DNA of 64,000 nt, taken from assembly GCA_018894105.1 (NCBI GenBank), contig CM032126.1, forward strand, positions 23,162,391 through 23,226,390. The letters run 5' to 3'. The first letter of the stretch is position 1. Every line of letters begins with the position of its first letter. The DNA comes from Jacaranda mimosifolia (lineage: Eukaryota > Streptophyta > Magnoliopsida > Lamiales > Bignoniaceae). A program made the position numbers and the translations under genes. The notes under the pieces were generated by a model, which saw only the letters and a list, made by a program, of their open reading frames with translations, was not told where the DNA came from and ran no database searches. Shown here piece by piece: positions 36,401 to 49,159 of this stretch.

Positions 36401-39400
36401 GATTCAAGTTCTGGCCGTGAAATAGTCATGCAGCTCAGTCTTCTCAGTCAATTTGGTCCTGTTAACCAAGTATCTGATCAAGTTTCCCTTTCCAGCGTTG
36501 ATAACTTCATTTAGACACTCAATCCATCCCAATGTGCTCAGTTGCTAAATGAGCTTTTCGCACACGTTCCTCCTTCTATCAAATCCAGTGAATCAGATTC
36601 TCCATCAATATGACACTTCCCGAGTGTATACTTCAATGTCAAATCTATCTCTTAACCTTTATAGTCAAGGATTATTGGCACCAGTGCATCTTCACATATA
36701 TGCTCCAACATCAACCTATTATCTCGTCATGATCTTATACACAACTCTACTATCTCTTTGCCCAATAGTACTCAAATTTATATCTTCTATGCCGGCTCTA
36801 TTAGATTAAGCTTTAGCCCAATCATTCGCAATGTCCTATATATGCCTCAATTTAAGTAATATTTTGTTGTCTATTAGTACCTTGATTAAAGACCTAGGTC
36901 TCACTCTCATCTTCTCTCATGTTCATGGTACGGAGCACGACCCCAAGAATTCGACTCTAATTCGCAAGGGTGAGCACAATGGTAGTAAAATTTATATCCT
37001 CTGTATCGGCTCTATTAGATTAACCCCAAGCTTAATCATTTGCAATGTCCTCTATATGCCACAATTAAAATACCATTTGCTGTCTGTTAGTGCATTGATA
37101 AAAGACCTAGGTCTCGCTGTCTCTTTTCTCCTAGCTATGTTACGATGCAGGACCCCGAGAATTTGACTCTGGTTGGCAAGTGCGAGCATAAAGGTACTCA
37201 AATTTATATCCACTATATCGGTTCTATTAGATTAACCCTTAGCTTAATCTTTCACAATGTCCTACAGATGCCGCAATTTTAATATCATTTGCCGTCTGTT
37301 AATGCCTTGATTAAAGATCCTCGCCATGATCAACTGTTTTCTACTCAATATAATTACTATTGCCATATATTTCATACTTGTTACAAAATCCATGGCTATC
37401 CACCAAGATTCAAGTTCTGGCCGAGAAAACAGTCCTGCACCTCAGTCTTCTCAGTCAGTGTGGTCCTGTTAACCAAGTATCTGATCAAGTTTTCCTTTCC
37501 ACCGTTAATAACTTCATTTCGACACCCAATCTATCTCAATGTGGTTAGTTGCTAAATATGCTTTCCTCATACGTTCCTCCTGCTATCAAATCCAGTGAAT
37601 CAGATCATCCATCTATATCTCATTTCCCAAGTATATGCTTCAATGTCAACTATATCTCTTAACCTTTCTAGTCATGGATTATTGAATCCAGTGCATCTTC
37701 ACATATATGCTCCAACATCAATCTATTATCTCGTCAAGATTTTATACACAACTCTACTATCTCGTTGCCCAATATTACTCAAATTTATATCCTCTATGTC
37801 GGCTCTATTAGATTAACCCCTAGCTCGATCATTCGCAATGCCTATATATGCCTCAATTTAAATATAATTTGTTTTCTGTTAGTACCTTTATTAAAGACCT
37901 AGGTCTCACTATCATCCTCTCTTCTGTCCATAGTACGATGTAGGACCCCAAGAATTTGACTCCAATTGGCAATGGTGAGCAGAACGGTACTCAAATTTAT
38001 ATCCTCTATATCGGCTCTATTAGATTAACCCCTAGCTTAATCATTCACAATGTCCCGTATATGCCACAATTCAAATACCATTTGCTGTCTGTTAGTACAT
38101 TGATAAAAGACCTAGGTCTCGCTATCTCTTTTCTCCTATCCATGTTACGATGCAGGACCCCAAGAATTTGACTCTGGTTGGCAAGTGCGAGCACAACGGT
38201 ACTCAAATTTATATACTCTATATCGGCTCTATAAGATTAACCCCTAGCTTAATCTTTTGCAATGTCCTATATATGCCGCAATTTAAATACCATTTGTCAT
38301 CTGTTAGTGCCTTGATTAAAGATCCTCGCCATGATCGACTGTTTTGTACTCAATATAAATACTTTCGCCATATGGTTCATACTTGTTACAAAATCCATAG
38401 CTATCCGCCAAGATTCAAGTTCTGGCCGCGAAACAGTCCTGCACCTCAGTCTTCTCAGTCAATCTGGTCCTGTTAACCATGTATCTGATCAAGTTTCCCA
38501 TTCTAGCGTTGATAACTTCATTTAGACACTCAATCCATCTCAATGTGCTCAGTTTCTAAATAAGCTTTTCGCACACGTTCCTCCTTCTATCAAATCTAGT
38601 GAATCAGATCCTCCACCTATATGACACTTCCCGAGTATATGCTTCAATGTCAAATCTATCTCTTAACCTTTCTAGGCATGGATTATTGACACCAGCGCAT
38701 CTTCACATATTTGCTCAAACATCAATCTATTATCTCGTCATGATCCTATACACAACTCTACTGTCTCTTGGCCCAATAGTACTCAAATGTATATCCTCTA
38801 TGTCGGCTCTATTAGATTAACCGCTAGCTTGATCATTCGCAATGTCCTATATATGCCTCAATTTAAATATTATTTGTTTTCTGTTAGTACCTTGATTAAA
38901 GACCTAGGTCTCACTATCATCTTCTCTTCTGTCCATAGTACGATGCAGGACCCCAAGAATTTGACTCCAATTGGCAATGGTGAGCGCAATGGTACTCAAA
39001 TTTATATCCTCTACATCGGCTCTATTAGATTAACCCCTAGCTTAATCATTCGCATTGTCTTATATATGCCACAATTCAAATACCATTTGCTGTCTGTTAG
39101 TGCATTGATAAAAGACCGTGGTCTCGCTGTCACTTTTCTCCTAGCCATGTTACGATGCAGGACCCCAAGAATTTGACTTTAGTTGGCAAGTGCGAGCACA
39201 ATGGTACTCAAATTTATATCCTCTATATCGGTTCTATTAGATTAACCCATAGCTTAATCTTTCGGAATGTCCTACAGAGGCCGCAATTTTAATATCATTT
39301 GTCGTCTGTTAATACCTTGATTAAAGATCCTCGCCATGATCAACTGTTTTCTATTCAATATAATTACTATAGCCATATAGTTCATACTTGTTACAAAATC

Positions 39401-42400
39401 CATGGCTATCTGCCAAGATTCAAGTTCTGGCCGCGAAAACAGTCCTCACCTCAGTGTTCTCAGTCAGTCTGGTCCTGTTAACCAAGTATCTGATCAAGTT
39501 TTCCATTCCACCGTTAATAACTTCATTTCGACACTCAATCTATCTCAATGTGCTTAGTTGCTAAATATGCTTTCCTCACACATTCCTCCTGCTATCAAAT
39601 CCAGTGAATCAGATCCTCCATCTATATCTCATTTCCCAAGTATATGCTTCAATGTCAACTATCTCTTAACCTTTCTAGTCATAGATTATTAACTCCAGTG
39701 AATCTTCACATATATGCTCCAACATCAATCTATTATCTCATCAGGATTTTATACACAACTCTACTATCTCTTTGCCCAATGGTACTCAAATTTATATCCT
39801 CTATGTCGGCTCTATTAGATTAACCCCTAGCTCGATCATTCGCAATGTCCTATATATGCCTCAATTTAAATATTATTTGTTTTCTGTTAGTACCTTGATT
39901 GAAGACCTAGGTCTCACTATCATCTTTTCTTCTGTCCATAGTATGATGCAGGACCCCAAGAATATGACTCCAATTGGCAATGGTGAGCACAACGGTACTC
40001 AAATTTATATCCTCTATATCGGTTCTATTAGATTAACCCATAGCTTAATCATTCGCAATGTCCCATATATGCCACAATTCAAATACCATTTGCTGTCTGT
40101 TAATGCATTGATAAAAGACCTAGGTCTCCCTGTCTCTTTTCTCCTAGCCATGTTACGATGCAGGACCCCAAGAATTTGACTCTGCTTGACAAGTACGAGC
40201 ACAACGGTACTCAAATTTATATACTCTATATCGGCTCTATAAGATTAACCCCAAACTTAATCTTTCGCAATGTCCTATATATGCCGCAATTTAAATACCA
40301 TTTGTCGTCTGTTAGTGCCTTGATTAAAGATCCTCGCCATGATCGACTGTTTTGTACTCAATATAATTACTTTGGCCATATAGTTCATACTTGTTACAAA
40401 ATCCATGGCTATCCGCCAAGATTCAAGTTCTGGCCGCGAAACAGTCCTGCACCTCAGTCTTCTCAGTCAATCGGGTCCTGTTAACCAAGTATCTGATCAA
40501 ATTTCCCATTCCAGCGTTGATAACTTCATTTAGACACTCAATCCATCTCAATGTGCTCAGTTGCTAAATAAGCTTTTCGCACACGTTCCTCCTTCTATCA
40601 AATGTAGTGAATCAGATCCTCCATCTATATGACACTTCCCGAGTATATACTTCAATGTCAAATCTATCTCTTAACCTTTCTAGGCATAGATTATTGACAC
40701 CAGTGCATCTTCACATATATGCTCGAACATCAATCTGTTATCTCATCATGATCTTATACACAACTCTACAATCCTATTGCCCAATAGTGCTCAAATGTAT
40801 ATCCTCTGTGTCGGCTCTATTAGATTAACCATTAGCTTGATCATTTGCAATATGCCTATATATGCCTCAATTTAAATATAAATTGTTTTCTGTTAGTACC
40901 TTTATTAAAGACCTAGGTCTCAATATCATTTCCTCTTCTGTCCGCAGTACGATGCAGGACCGCAGGAATTTGACTCCAATTGGCAATGGTGAGCACAACG
41001 GTACTCAAATTTATATACTCTATATCGGCTCTATTAGATTAACCCCTAGCTTAATCATTCGCAATGTCCCATATATGCCGCAATTCAAATACCATTTTCT
41101 GTCTGTTAGTGCATTGATAAAAGGCATAGGTCTCGCTGTCTTTTTTCTCCTAGCCATGTTACGATGCAGGACCCCAAGAATTTGACTCTAGTTGGCAAGT
41201 GCGAGCACAACGGTACTCAAATTTATATCCTCTATATCGGTTCTATAAGATTAACCGCTAGCTTAATCTTTCGCAATGTCCTATATATGTCGCAATTTAA
41301 ATACCATTTGCCGTCTGTTAGTACCTTGATTAAAGATCCTCGCCATGATCGACTGTTTTGTACTCAATATAATTACATTGGCCATATAGTTCGTACTTGT
41401 TACAAAATCCATGGCTATCCGCCAAGATTCAAGTTCTGGCCGCGAAATAGTCCTACAGCTCAGTCTTCTCAGTCAATCTGGTCCTGTTAACCAAGTATCT
41501 GATCAAATTTCCCATTCCAGCGTTGATAACTTAATTTAGACACTCAATCTATCTCAATGTGCTTAGTTGCTAAATATGCTTTCCTCACACGTTCCTCCTG
41601 CTATCAAATCCAGTGAATCAGATCCTCCATCTATATCTCATTTCCCAAGTATTTGCTTCATTGTTAACTATATCTCTTAACCTTTCCAGTCATAGATTAT
41701 TAACTCCAGTGCATCTTTACATATATGCTCCAACATGAATCTATTATCTCGTCAGGATTTTATACACAAATCTACTATCTCTTTGCCCAATAGTACTCAA
41801 ATTTATATCCTCTATGTCGGCTCTATTAGATTAACACCAAGTTCAATCATTCGCAAAGTCCTATATATGCCTCAATTTAAATATTATTTGTTTTTTGTTA
41901 GTACCTTTATTAAGGACCTAGGTCTCACTATCATCTTCTCTTCTGTCCATAGTATGATGCAGGACCCCAAGAATTTGACTCCAATTGGCAATGGTGAGCA
42001 CAACAGTACTCAAATTTATATCCTCTATATCGGCTCTATTAGATTAACTCCTAGCTTAATCATTCGCAATGTCCCATATATGCCGCAATTCAAATACCAT
42101 TTGCTGTCTGTTAGTGCATTGATAAAAGACCTAGGTCTCGCTATCTCTTTTCTCCTAGCCATGTTACGATGCAGGACCCCAAGAATTTGACTCTGGTTAG
42201 CAAGTGCGAGCACAACGGTACTCAAATTTATATCCTCTATATCGGTTCTATAAGATTAACCCCTAGCTTAATCTTTCGCAATGTCCTATATATGTCGCAA
42301 TTTAAATACCATTTGCCGTCTGTTAGTACCTTGATTAAAGATCCTCGCCATGATCGACTGTTTTGTACTCAATATAATTACTTTGGCCATATAGTTCGTA

Positions 42401-44724
42401 GTTGTTACAAAATCCATGGCTATCCGCCAAGATTCAAGTTCTGGCCGCGAAACAGTCCTGCAGCTCAGTCTTCTCAGTCAATTTGGTCCTGTTAACCAAG
42501 TATCTGATCAAATTTCCTATTCCAGTGTTGATAACTTAATTTAGACACTCAATCTATCTCAATGTGCTTAGTTGCTAAATATGCTTTCCTCACACGTTTC
42601 TCCTGCTATCAAATCCAGTGAATCAGATCCTCCATCTATATCTCATTTCCCAAGTATTTGCTTCAATGTCAACTATATCTCTTAACCTTTCTAGTCAGGG
42701 ATTATTGACTCTAGTGCATCTTCACATATATGCTCCAACATCAATCTATTATCTCGTCAGGATTTTATACACAAATCTACTATCTCTTTGCCCAATAGTA
42801 CTCAAATTTATATCCTCTATGTCGGCTCTATTAGATTAACCCCTAGCTCGATCATTCGCAATGTCCTATATATGCCTCAATTTAAATATTATTTGTTTTC
42901 TGTTAGTACCTTGATTAAAGACCTAGGTCTCACTATCATCTTCTCTTCTGTCCATAGTACGATGCAGGACCCCAAGAATTTGACTCCAATTGGCAATGGT
43001 GAGCACAATAGTACTCAAATTTATATCCTCCATATCGGCTCTATTAGATTAACCCTTAGCTTAATCATTCGCAATGTCCTATATATGCCACAATTGAAAT
43101 ACCATTTGTTGTCTGTTAGTGCATTGATTAAAGACCTAGGCCTCATTGTTATCTTCTCTCCTAGCCATGTTGCGATGCATGATCCCAAGAATTTGACTTT
43201 GGTTGGCAAGTGTGAGCACAATGGTACTCAAATTTGTATCCTCTATATCGGCTCTATTAGATTAACCAGTAGCTTAATCATTCGCAATGTCCTATTTATG
43301 CCACAATTTAAATACCATTTGCTGTCTGTTAGTGCATTGATTAAAGACCTAGGCCTCATTGTCATATTCTCTCCTAGCCATGTTGCGATGCAGGATCCCA
43401 AGAATTTGACTCTGGTTGGCAAGTGTGAGCACAATGGTACTTAAATTTGTATCCTCTATATCGACTCTATTAGATTAACCCCTACCTTAATCATTCTCAA
43501 TGTCCTATACATGCCACAATTTAAATACCATTTGTCGTCTGTTAGTGCTTCGATTAAAGATCCTCGCCATGATCAGCTATTTTGTACTCAATATAATTAC
43601 TATGGCCATACAGTTCATACTTGTTACAAAATCCATGGCTATCCACAAAGATTAAAGTTATGGCCGCGAAATAGTCCTGCACCTTAGTCTTCTTAGTCAA
43701 TCTGGTCCTGTTAACCAATTATCTGAACAAGTTTCCCGTTCCAGCATTGATAACTTAATTTAGATACTTAATCCATCTCAATGTGCTCAGTTGCTAAATA
43801 TGCTTCCCTCACACGTTCCTCCTGCTATCAAATCCAGTGAATCAGATCCTCTATCTGTATCTCACTTCCCAAGTATATGCTTCATTGTCAATTTGATCTC
43901 TTAACCTTTCTAATCATGGATTATTGACTCCAGTGCATCTTCACATATATGCTCCAACATCAATCTATTCTCTCGCCATGATCTTATACACAACTCTACT
44001 ATGTCTTTGCCCAATAGTACTCAAATTTATATCTTCTATGTCGGCTCTATTAGATTAACCCCTAGCTTAATCATTCGCAATGTCCTATATATGCCACAAT
44101 TTAAATACCATTTGCTGTCTGTTAGTGCCTTGTTAAAGACCTAGGCCTCACTGTCATCTTCTCTTTTAGCCATGTTACGATGCAAGACCCCAAGAATTCG
44201 ACTCTAATTCGCAAGGGTGAGCACAATGGTACTCAAATTTATATCATCTATATCGGCTCTATTAGATTAACCCCTAGCTTAATCATTCGCAATGTCCTAT
44301 ATGTGCCGCAATTTAAATACAATTTGTCGTCTATTAGTGCCTTGATTAAAGATCCTCACCATGGTTGGCTGTTTTGTACTCAATATAATTACTATGGCCA
44401 TACAGTTCATACTTGTTACAAAATCCATGGCTATCTGCCAGGATTCAAGTCTGGCTGCAAAATAGTCCTAAACCTCAGTCGTCTCAGGCAATCTGGTCCT
44501 GTTAACCAAGTATCTAATTAAGTTTTGCATTCCAACATTGATAACTTCATTTAGACACTTAATCCATCTCAATGTGCTCAGTGCTAAATATGCTTTCCTT
44601 ACACGTTTCTTCTGCTATCAAATCCAGTGAATCAGATCCTCCATTTATATCTCACTTCCCAAGTATATGCTTCAATGTTAATTCTATCTCTTAACTTTTG
44701 TAATCATGGATTATTGACTCCAGT
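33376..44724 (+). repeat. Satellite-like array: 12 units of a zinc-knuckle plus protease segment
   Basis: The knuckle start GATCCTCGCCATGATCG recurs at 33376, 34300, 35305, 36310, 37316, 38321, 39326, 40329, 41335, 42340, 43559 and 44351. Most spacings are 1003-1006 bases; the others are 924, 1219 and 792. A standard unit is about 460 bases of knuckle, linker and protease head (WIIDSSAS-type), then sub-repeat A (213), B (212), and 120 bases of a third sub-repeat that runs straight into the next knuckle. The 1219 and 792 units have one sub-repeat more or fewer. Units 2-9 alternate between two sequence types. ORFs of 60-218 codons throughout are fragments of these repeats, not genes. Confidence 0.96.
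42788..43444 (+). pseudogene. Longest open stretch in the array: three in-frame protease sub-repeats
   Basis: 218 codons covering three complete 71-codon repeats, each with TQIYILYVGSIRLTPS, IIRNVLYMPQFKYHLLSV and ALIKDLGL. This is the part of copia protease downstream of the active site. It stays open only because this unit (the 1219-base one) has three sub-repeats of exactly 213 bases. No active-site Asp, start context or partner domain is present. It is more likely a chance survivor than a gene. Confidence 0.75.
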
Positions 44725-47125
44725 TGTAATGCCCCACAATTTTATTTCGTATTTAAGCGATTACTTTACCTTATTTTATTTTATTTATTATTTAAATTAA
44801 AAAAATTGTAATGCCTTAGAATATTTTTTAAATTAATTAATTATTTTATCCTATGTTGTTTTATTTTCGCTTAGTCTTGGTTTCTTATTATATCAGTTCG
44901 TAAAATAATATATATATATATATTTCTCTTGCATTAGATTTACCTCTAGATTTAATAGTAAGACTTAGTATTTAAGACCACAAATATATATACATATATA
45001 TGATATCGCAATTCTTGAGAAAAAGTTATAATTTTCAGAAACTAGTATTATATTATTACTAGAAATTAGTAATTGAGACCTTATGAATTTATAATAGAGT
45101 GGTCAGATTTATTAAAGGGTTATCCTATTCCTAGGTGATTAATAATTAGAGTTCTAGTTGAGGCAAATCACTTACTCTTTACGAAATATTAGACCTACAC
45201 CCTAAAACCCTAGATACACATTTAGTTTTAAGAAAAATAAAAGAAAAGAAAAGAAGAGAGAAAAAAAAAGAGAAAAGAAAAACAACGGAGAGCAACGGGA
45301 AAAGGGGAAAGAAAGGAGAAGTCGGAGAACAAAGGTGTCCAGAAACATCAGACGGTAGCAGGGAGTAGGAAAGGTAATTCAAGATTGCACTTACTTCAAT
45401 TGATTCTCCTATTTCATATATGCATGAAGAAAACCGAGGGTACAAGATAGAAATTATAAAGGAAATTAATTTGTGTGTTCTTTGTAGCTATCAATTTTGA
45501 CCAAAAATAGGCTAATTTTGAATTTGAATTCACCTTTTTTCAGCTACAAGTGTTGGTTTATGATTTACAAAGCCACAATTGTTTACTTGTTATATAAGTA
45601 GAAGAAAAAAAAATAAAAGAAGAAAAATAGAGAGAACCGTGAGGGCCGAGGGGGAAGCAACCTTTGGGCATGTGGGTTTTTATTTCTGATGGGTTAAATT
45701 AGCAGCTGTATAATTTGATGTATGCATGTACACATACATGTGTGGGATATGACAGATTAGTAAATCGATTTTGGTAAATTGATTGAAGGTAATGACTTTT
45801 ATAAATTGGAATTTTGGGTTTTTGAAGACGAAACTTAACTTGATTGTTGGTTTTTGGTTATGTTAGTTGATTGTATTGGGTTGAAGTTCCATAGAGTAAA
45901 ATTATCTAGTATCAAATAAGGTTGTTAGGTCTTAAGACACTACAGGCTTTTAGTACCCATAAGGTTAGTCTTAGTGAGTTTTGTCTTATTAATCAGTTAA
46001 ATTGATGATTGAAGTGTTTAATAAATAAATCAGGTGACTCAGCGATTGATTCTGAGATAAGAGATTGACGTATAGGATTAATCTCAAAGGTGAGTGTCTA
46101 AACCTATAAATACTATATATTGTATGTTTCAAAACCCAGAAGGATATATGCTATTATAAAATTGTTCGTGACTTGTTTTCAACTTACACTACACTATATA
46201 CGTACTCCACTGTGCACAAAAAAGAAATATTTTTTCTCGCTTTATTTCTGATGCTTCTAGACTAGCAAATTAAACTTGATGATCAACTGATTACTGTTAC
46301 TATTACTGCTATTGTTACTGTTAGTTGGATCTAACTTGGTCTGGGGTGTGAGGGACTTCACTGGGCAGTAACGGGCTAGCCAGTTGAATACCAAGCCCCC
46401 ATGGCCTAATCCCCCTAGCGCACAACAGAAGCTATTTGTGGCTGAGATGCGTCGTAGGAATTCCCGCAGAAGCTCGAACACTGTTTTGCTAAGGTCACAC
46501 CTTGCTCGGAGCGATAAGGGACTGTTATGATAGGAGTCATAAGGTTGACTGGCTACAACAAAACTGACTGATCATCGTATTTAAGTTGATAGTCTAGGAA
46601 ATCGTTTAATGAAATTTTGATTGGTTACTGCTTGATCGTTCATAAATTTCTCGATTGTTACTGTTAGACTATTTTATGAATCCCACTTATATTACTCAAA
46701 AATTCCGATTGTACAAAATAATTTTAATTCAAGAATTCACTTTACACACACTTGGCACTCACTGAGTCTTTTACTCACACTCATTTCTTTTTTTTAACTT
46801 CCTTATCACATACATCAATTCTAGTCCTAGTGAGGAGGTAGATCCTGCATATGATGAGAATAAAGGGTGAAGACGTAGTTTTTGGAATTTTCTGTAGACT
46901 AGTATATTTTCTATTAAGTTCGTTAGTTTTGTTTTATTTGTTATGGATTTTATTGTGTTTAGTTTCAGAAACATTTTGATACTTTGAGTTTTATGTTGTG
47001 AGTTTGCTAGGAATTGGATGAGTTCTTATTTAACCTTATGTTTTTTGATTGTTAGTTTCATTTATTTGAGATTAAATTTCACGCTCAATTCTAGTATAAA
47101 TATGGTTTAATTTTAGGGCGTGACA
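44725..47125. mobile_element. Solo LTR (2,401 bp), probably Ty3/gypsy, inserted in array unit 12
   Basis: Starts TGTAATGCCCC and ends GGGCGTGACA, with TG...CA ends. CCAGT precedes it (44720-44724) and GCAGT follows (47126-47130): a five-base duplication with one mismatch. All other array units read uninterrupted across this point, which fixes the ends. There is no coding region and no second LTR, so it is the product of LTR-LTR recombination. TGTAA...TTACA-like ends and this size recall Del/Tekay-type gypsy LTRs; the lineage is a guess. It contains an AT microsatellite at about 44908-44924. Confidence 0.88.
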
Positions 47126-47130
47126 GCAGT

Positions 47131-47853
47131 GCATCTTCACATATATGCTCCAACATCAATCTATTCTCTCGTCATGATCTTATACACAACTAAACTATCT
47201 CTTTGCCTAATAGTACTTAAATTTATATCCTCTATATCAGCTCTATTAGATTAACCCCTAGCTTAATCATTCGTAATGTCCTATATATGCCACAATTTAA
47301 ATACCATTTGTTGTCTGTTAGTACCTTGATTAAAGACCTAGGCCTCACTGTCATCTTCTCTCCTAGCCATGTTACGATGCAGAACCCCAAGAATTTGACT
47401 CTGGTTGGCAAGTGTGAGCACAATGGTACTCAAATTTATATCCTCTATATCGACTCTATTAGATTAACCCCTAGCTTAATCATTCGCAATGTTCTATATG
47501 TGCCACAATTTAAATACCATTTGTCGTCTATTAGTGCCTTGATTAAAGACCTAGGTCTCACTGTCTCTTCTCTCCTAGCCATGTTACGATGTAGGACCCC
47601 AAGAATTTGACTCTGATTGGCAAGTGTGAGCACAATGGTACTCAAATTTATATCCTCTATATTGGCTCTATTAGATTAACCCCTAGCTTAATCATTCGCA
47701 ATGTCCTATATATGCCACAATTTAAATACCGTTTGTTGTCTATTAGAGCCTTGATTAAAGACCTAGGACTCACTATCATCTTCTCTCCTGACCATGTTAT
47801 GATGCAGAACCCCAAGAATTTGACTCTAATTGGCAAGGGTGAGCAAGTAGCTG
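47131..47853 (+). repeat. Array tail: protease head and three sub-repeats after the solo LTR
   Basis: Continues unit 12 after the insertion. ACTYAAATTT marks occur at 47215, 47428 and 47640 (spacings 213 and 212). The last repeat leads into the normal protease end, LTLIGKGEQVAGLYIL, so this is the 3' edge of the amplified region. Confidence 0.9.
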
Positions 47854-48897
47854 GCCTATATATCCTTAACCTGCTTTCTATCAAACAACATGTAAGCATT
47901 TATCATGCCAACACCTATCACCACACACACGACACTTTAATGCACCTTTGGTACAGTAGCTTAGGACACCCATCTCATAAGGTCCTTAACAGCTTGAAAC
48001 ACCTTTTTAACATAAATAAGTCTACTATACTTTCCTATTGTAACATCTGTCCTCTTGCAAAACAAAGAAATTTGCCTTTTATATCTCACAATAACTTTGC
48101 AAAAGCTCATTTTGATCTTCTACATGGGGACATTTGGGGACCTTTTCACTACACTTCATACAATGGTTACAAACATTTCTTATCTTTAGTTGATGATAAT
48201 ACATGGTTCACTTGGATATTTTTATTAAAACAAAAGTTTGACATAAGCTCAATTCTTTATAAGTTTTTCAAAATGATTTCCACCCAGTGCAACTGTTCCA
48301 TAAAACAATTCCTATCCGATAATGGCAAAGAATTTGCTTTAACCGAACTATTTCACAAATATAGCACTCTCCACCAACTTACATGTGTTGAGACCCCCCA
48401 ACAAAACTATGTGTAGAGCGTAAGCACCAACATCTATTAAACATCACTACAACATTATTCTTTCAAACTAAAATTCCTATCTATTTTTTATCCGAATGTG
48501 TTCTTACTGTTGCTTATCTAATCAATAGGACTCATTCACAGCTGTTACCACAAAAATCACCATATGAAATTCTCTACAAAACACCTCCAGACTACTCCAC
48601 TTAAGAAACTTGGGTTGCTTAGCTTACGCGTCTACATTATCCACTCATAAGACAAAGTTCAAACCTAGAGCTACATTATGTGTCTTTCCTGGTTACGCTA
48701 CTGGTACCAAGGGATATAAGCTCCTTAATCTTTACTCTAAGAACATACTCATATCTAAAAATGTCAAATTCTGTGACACTATCTTTCCATTCCAAAATAA
48801 ACCAACTCTTGACAGCAATATTAATTCATTCCCGGATGTTGGTCTTCATAATCTTCTTAATATTTGTTTAGCTGACATTCCAAATTCTCCTTTATAG
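47840..48897 (+). pseudogene. Copia-C pre-integrase and integrase
   Basis: Open to 48416. The pre-integrase motif (LWYSSLGHPSHKVLN, then CNICPLAKQRNLPF) is followed by the core. The first catalytic Asp is in LLHGDIWGPF (48129-48131), the second in FLSDNGKEF. The Glu-bearing V-E-R-K-H segment lies just past a small frameshift near 48405. The piece 48610-48897 is the C-terminal part ([32 protein letters not shown]). Integrase inserts cDNA into chromosomes. It is the best preserved enzyme of this element, but still broken. Confidence 0.88.
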
Positions 48898-49159
48898 CAT
48901 GATCATCTCCCTACCCAGGATCACCGACTCCTCCACCACAGCCTTTTATTCAACTCAGACGATCTTCCCGTATAAGCAAACCCCCATCTTATCTCACTGA
49001 CTATTACTATTGTCTCCTCCAAAAGTTTGCCTAGTAAAGTCACTCTACTTACCTTATTTCCATATACATCTCCTAGTCATCATTATATCTCCATCACAAA
49101 CACTTTCTCCTCTGCATCTCATCCCATATTGAACCCCAAACATTTAAACAAGTTACAAA

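Noticed and set aside
33376..44724. Regularly spaced repeats as a CRISPR-like array
   Set aside because: Units are about 1,005 bp and contiguous, without short repeats separated by unique spacers, and the setting is plant nuclear DNA.
45179..45445. 88-codon minus-strand ORF rich in Phe, Leu and Ser inside the solo LTR
   Set aside because: Produced by an A/G-rich tract on the plus strand; low complexity and within a non-coding LTR.
33376..48416. Dozens of ORFs repeating QIYILY-GSIRL-PQFKYHLLSV, as a novel repeat protein or gene family
   Set aside because: They lie between copia gag and integrase, match the copia protease segment, change frame between repeats and share inactivating changes; they are fragments of an amplified pseudogene.
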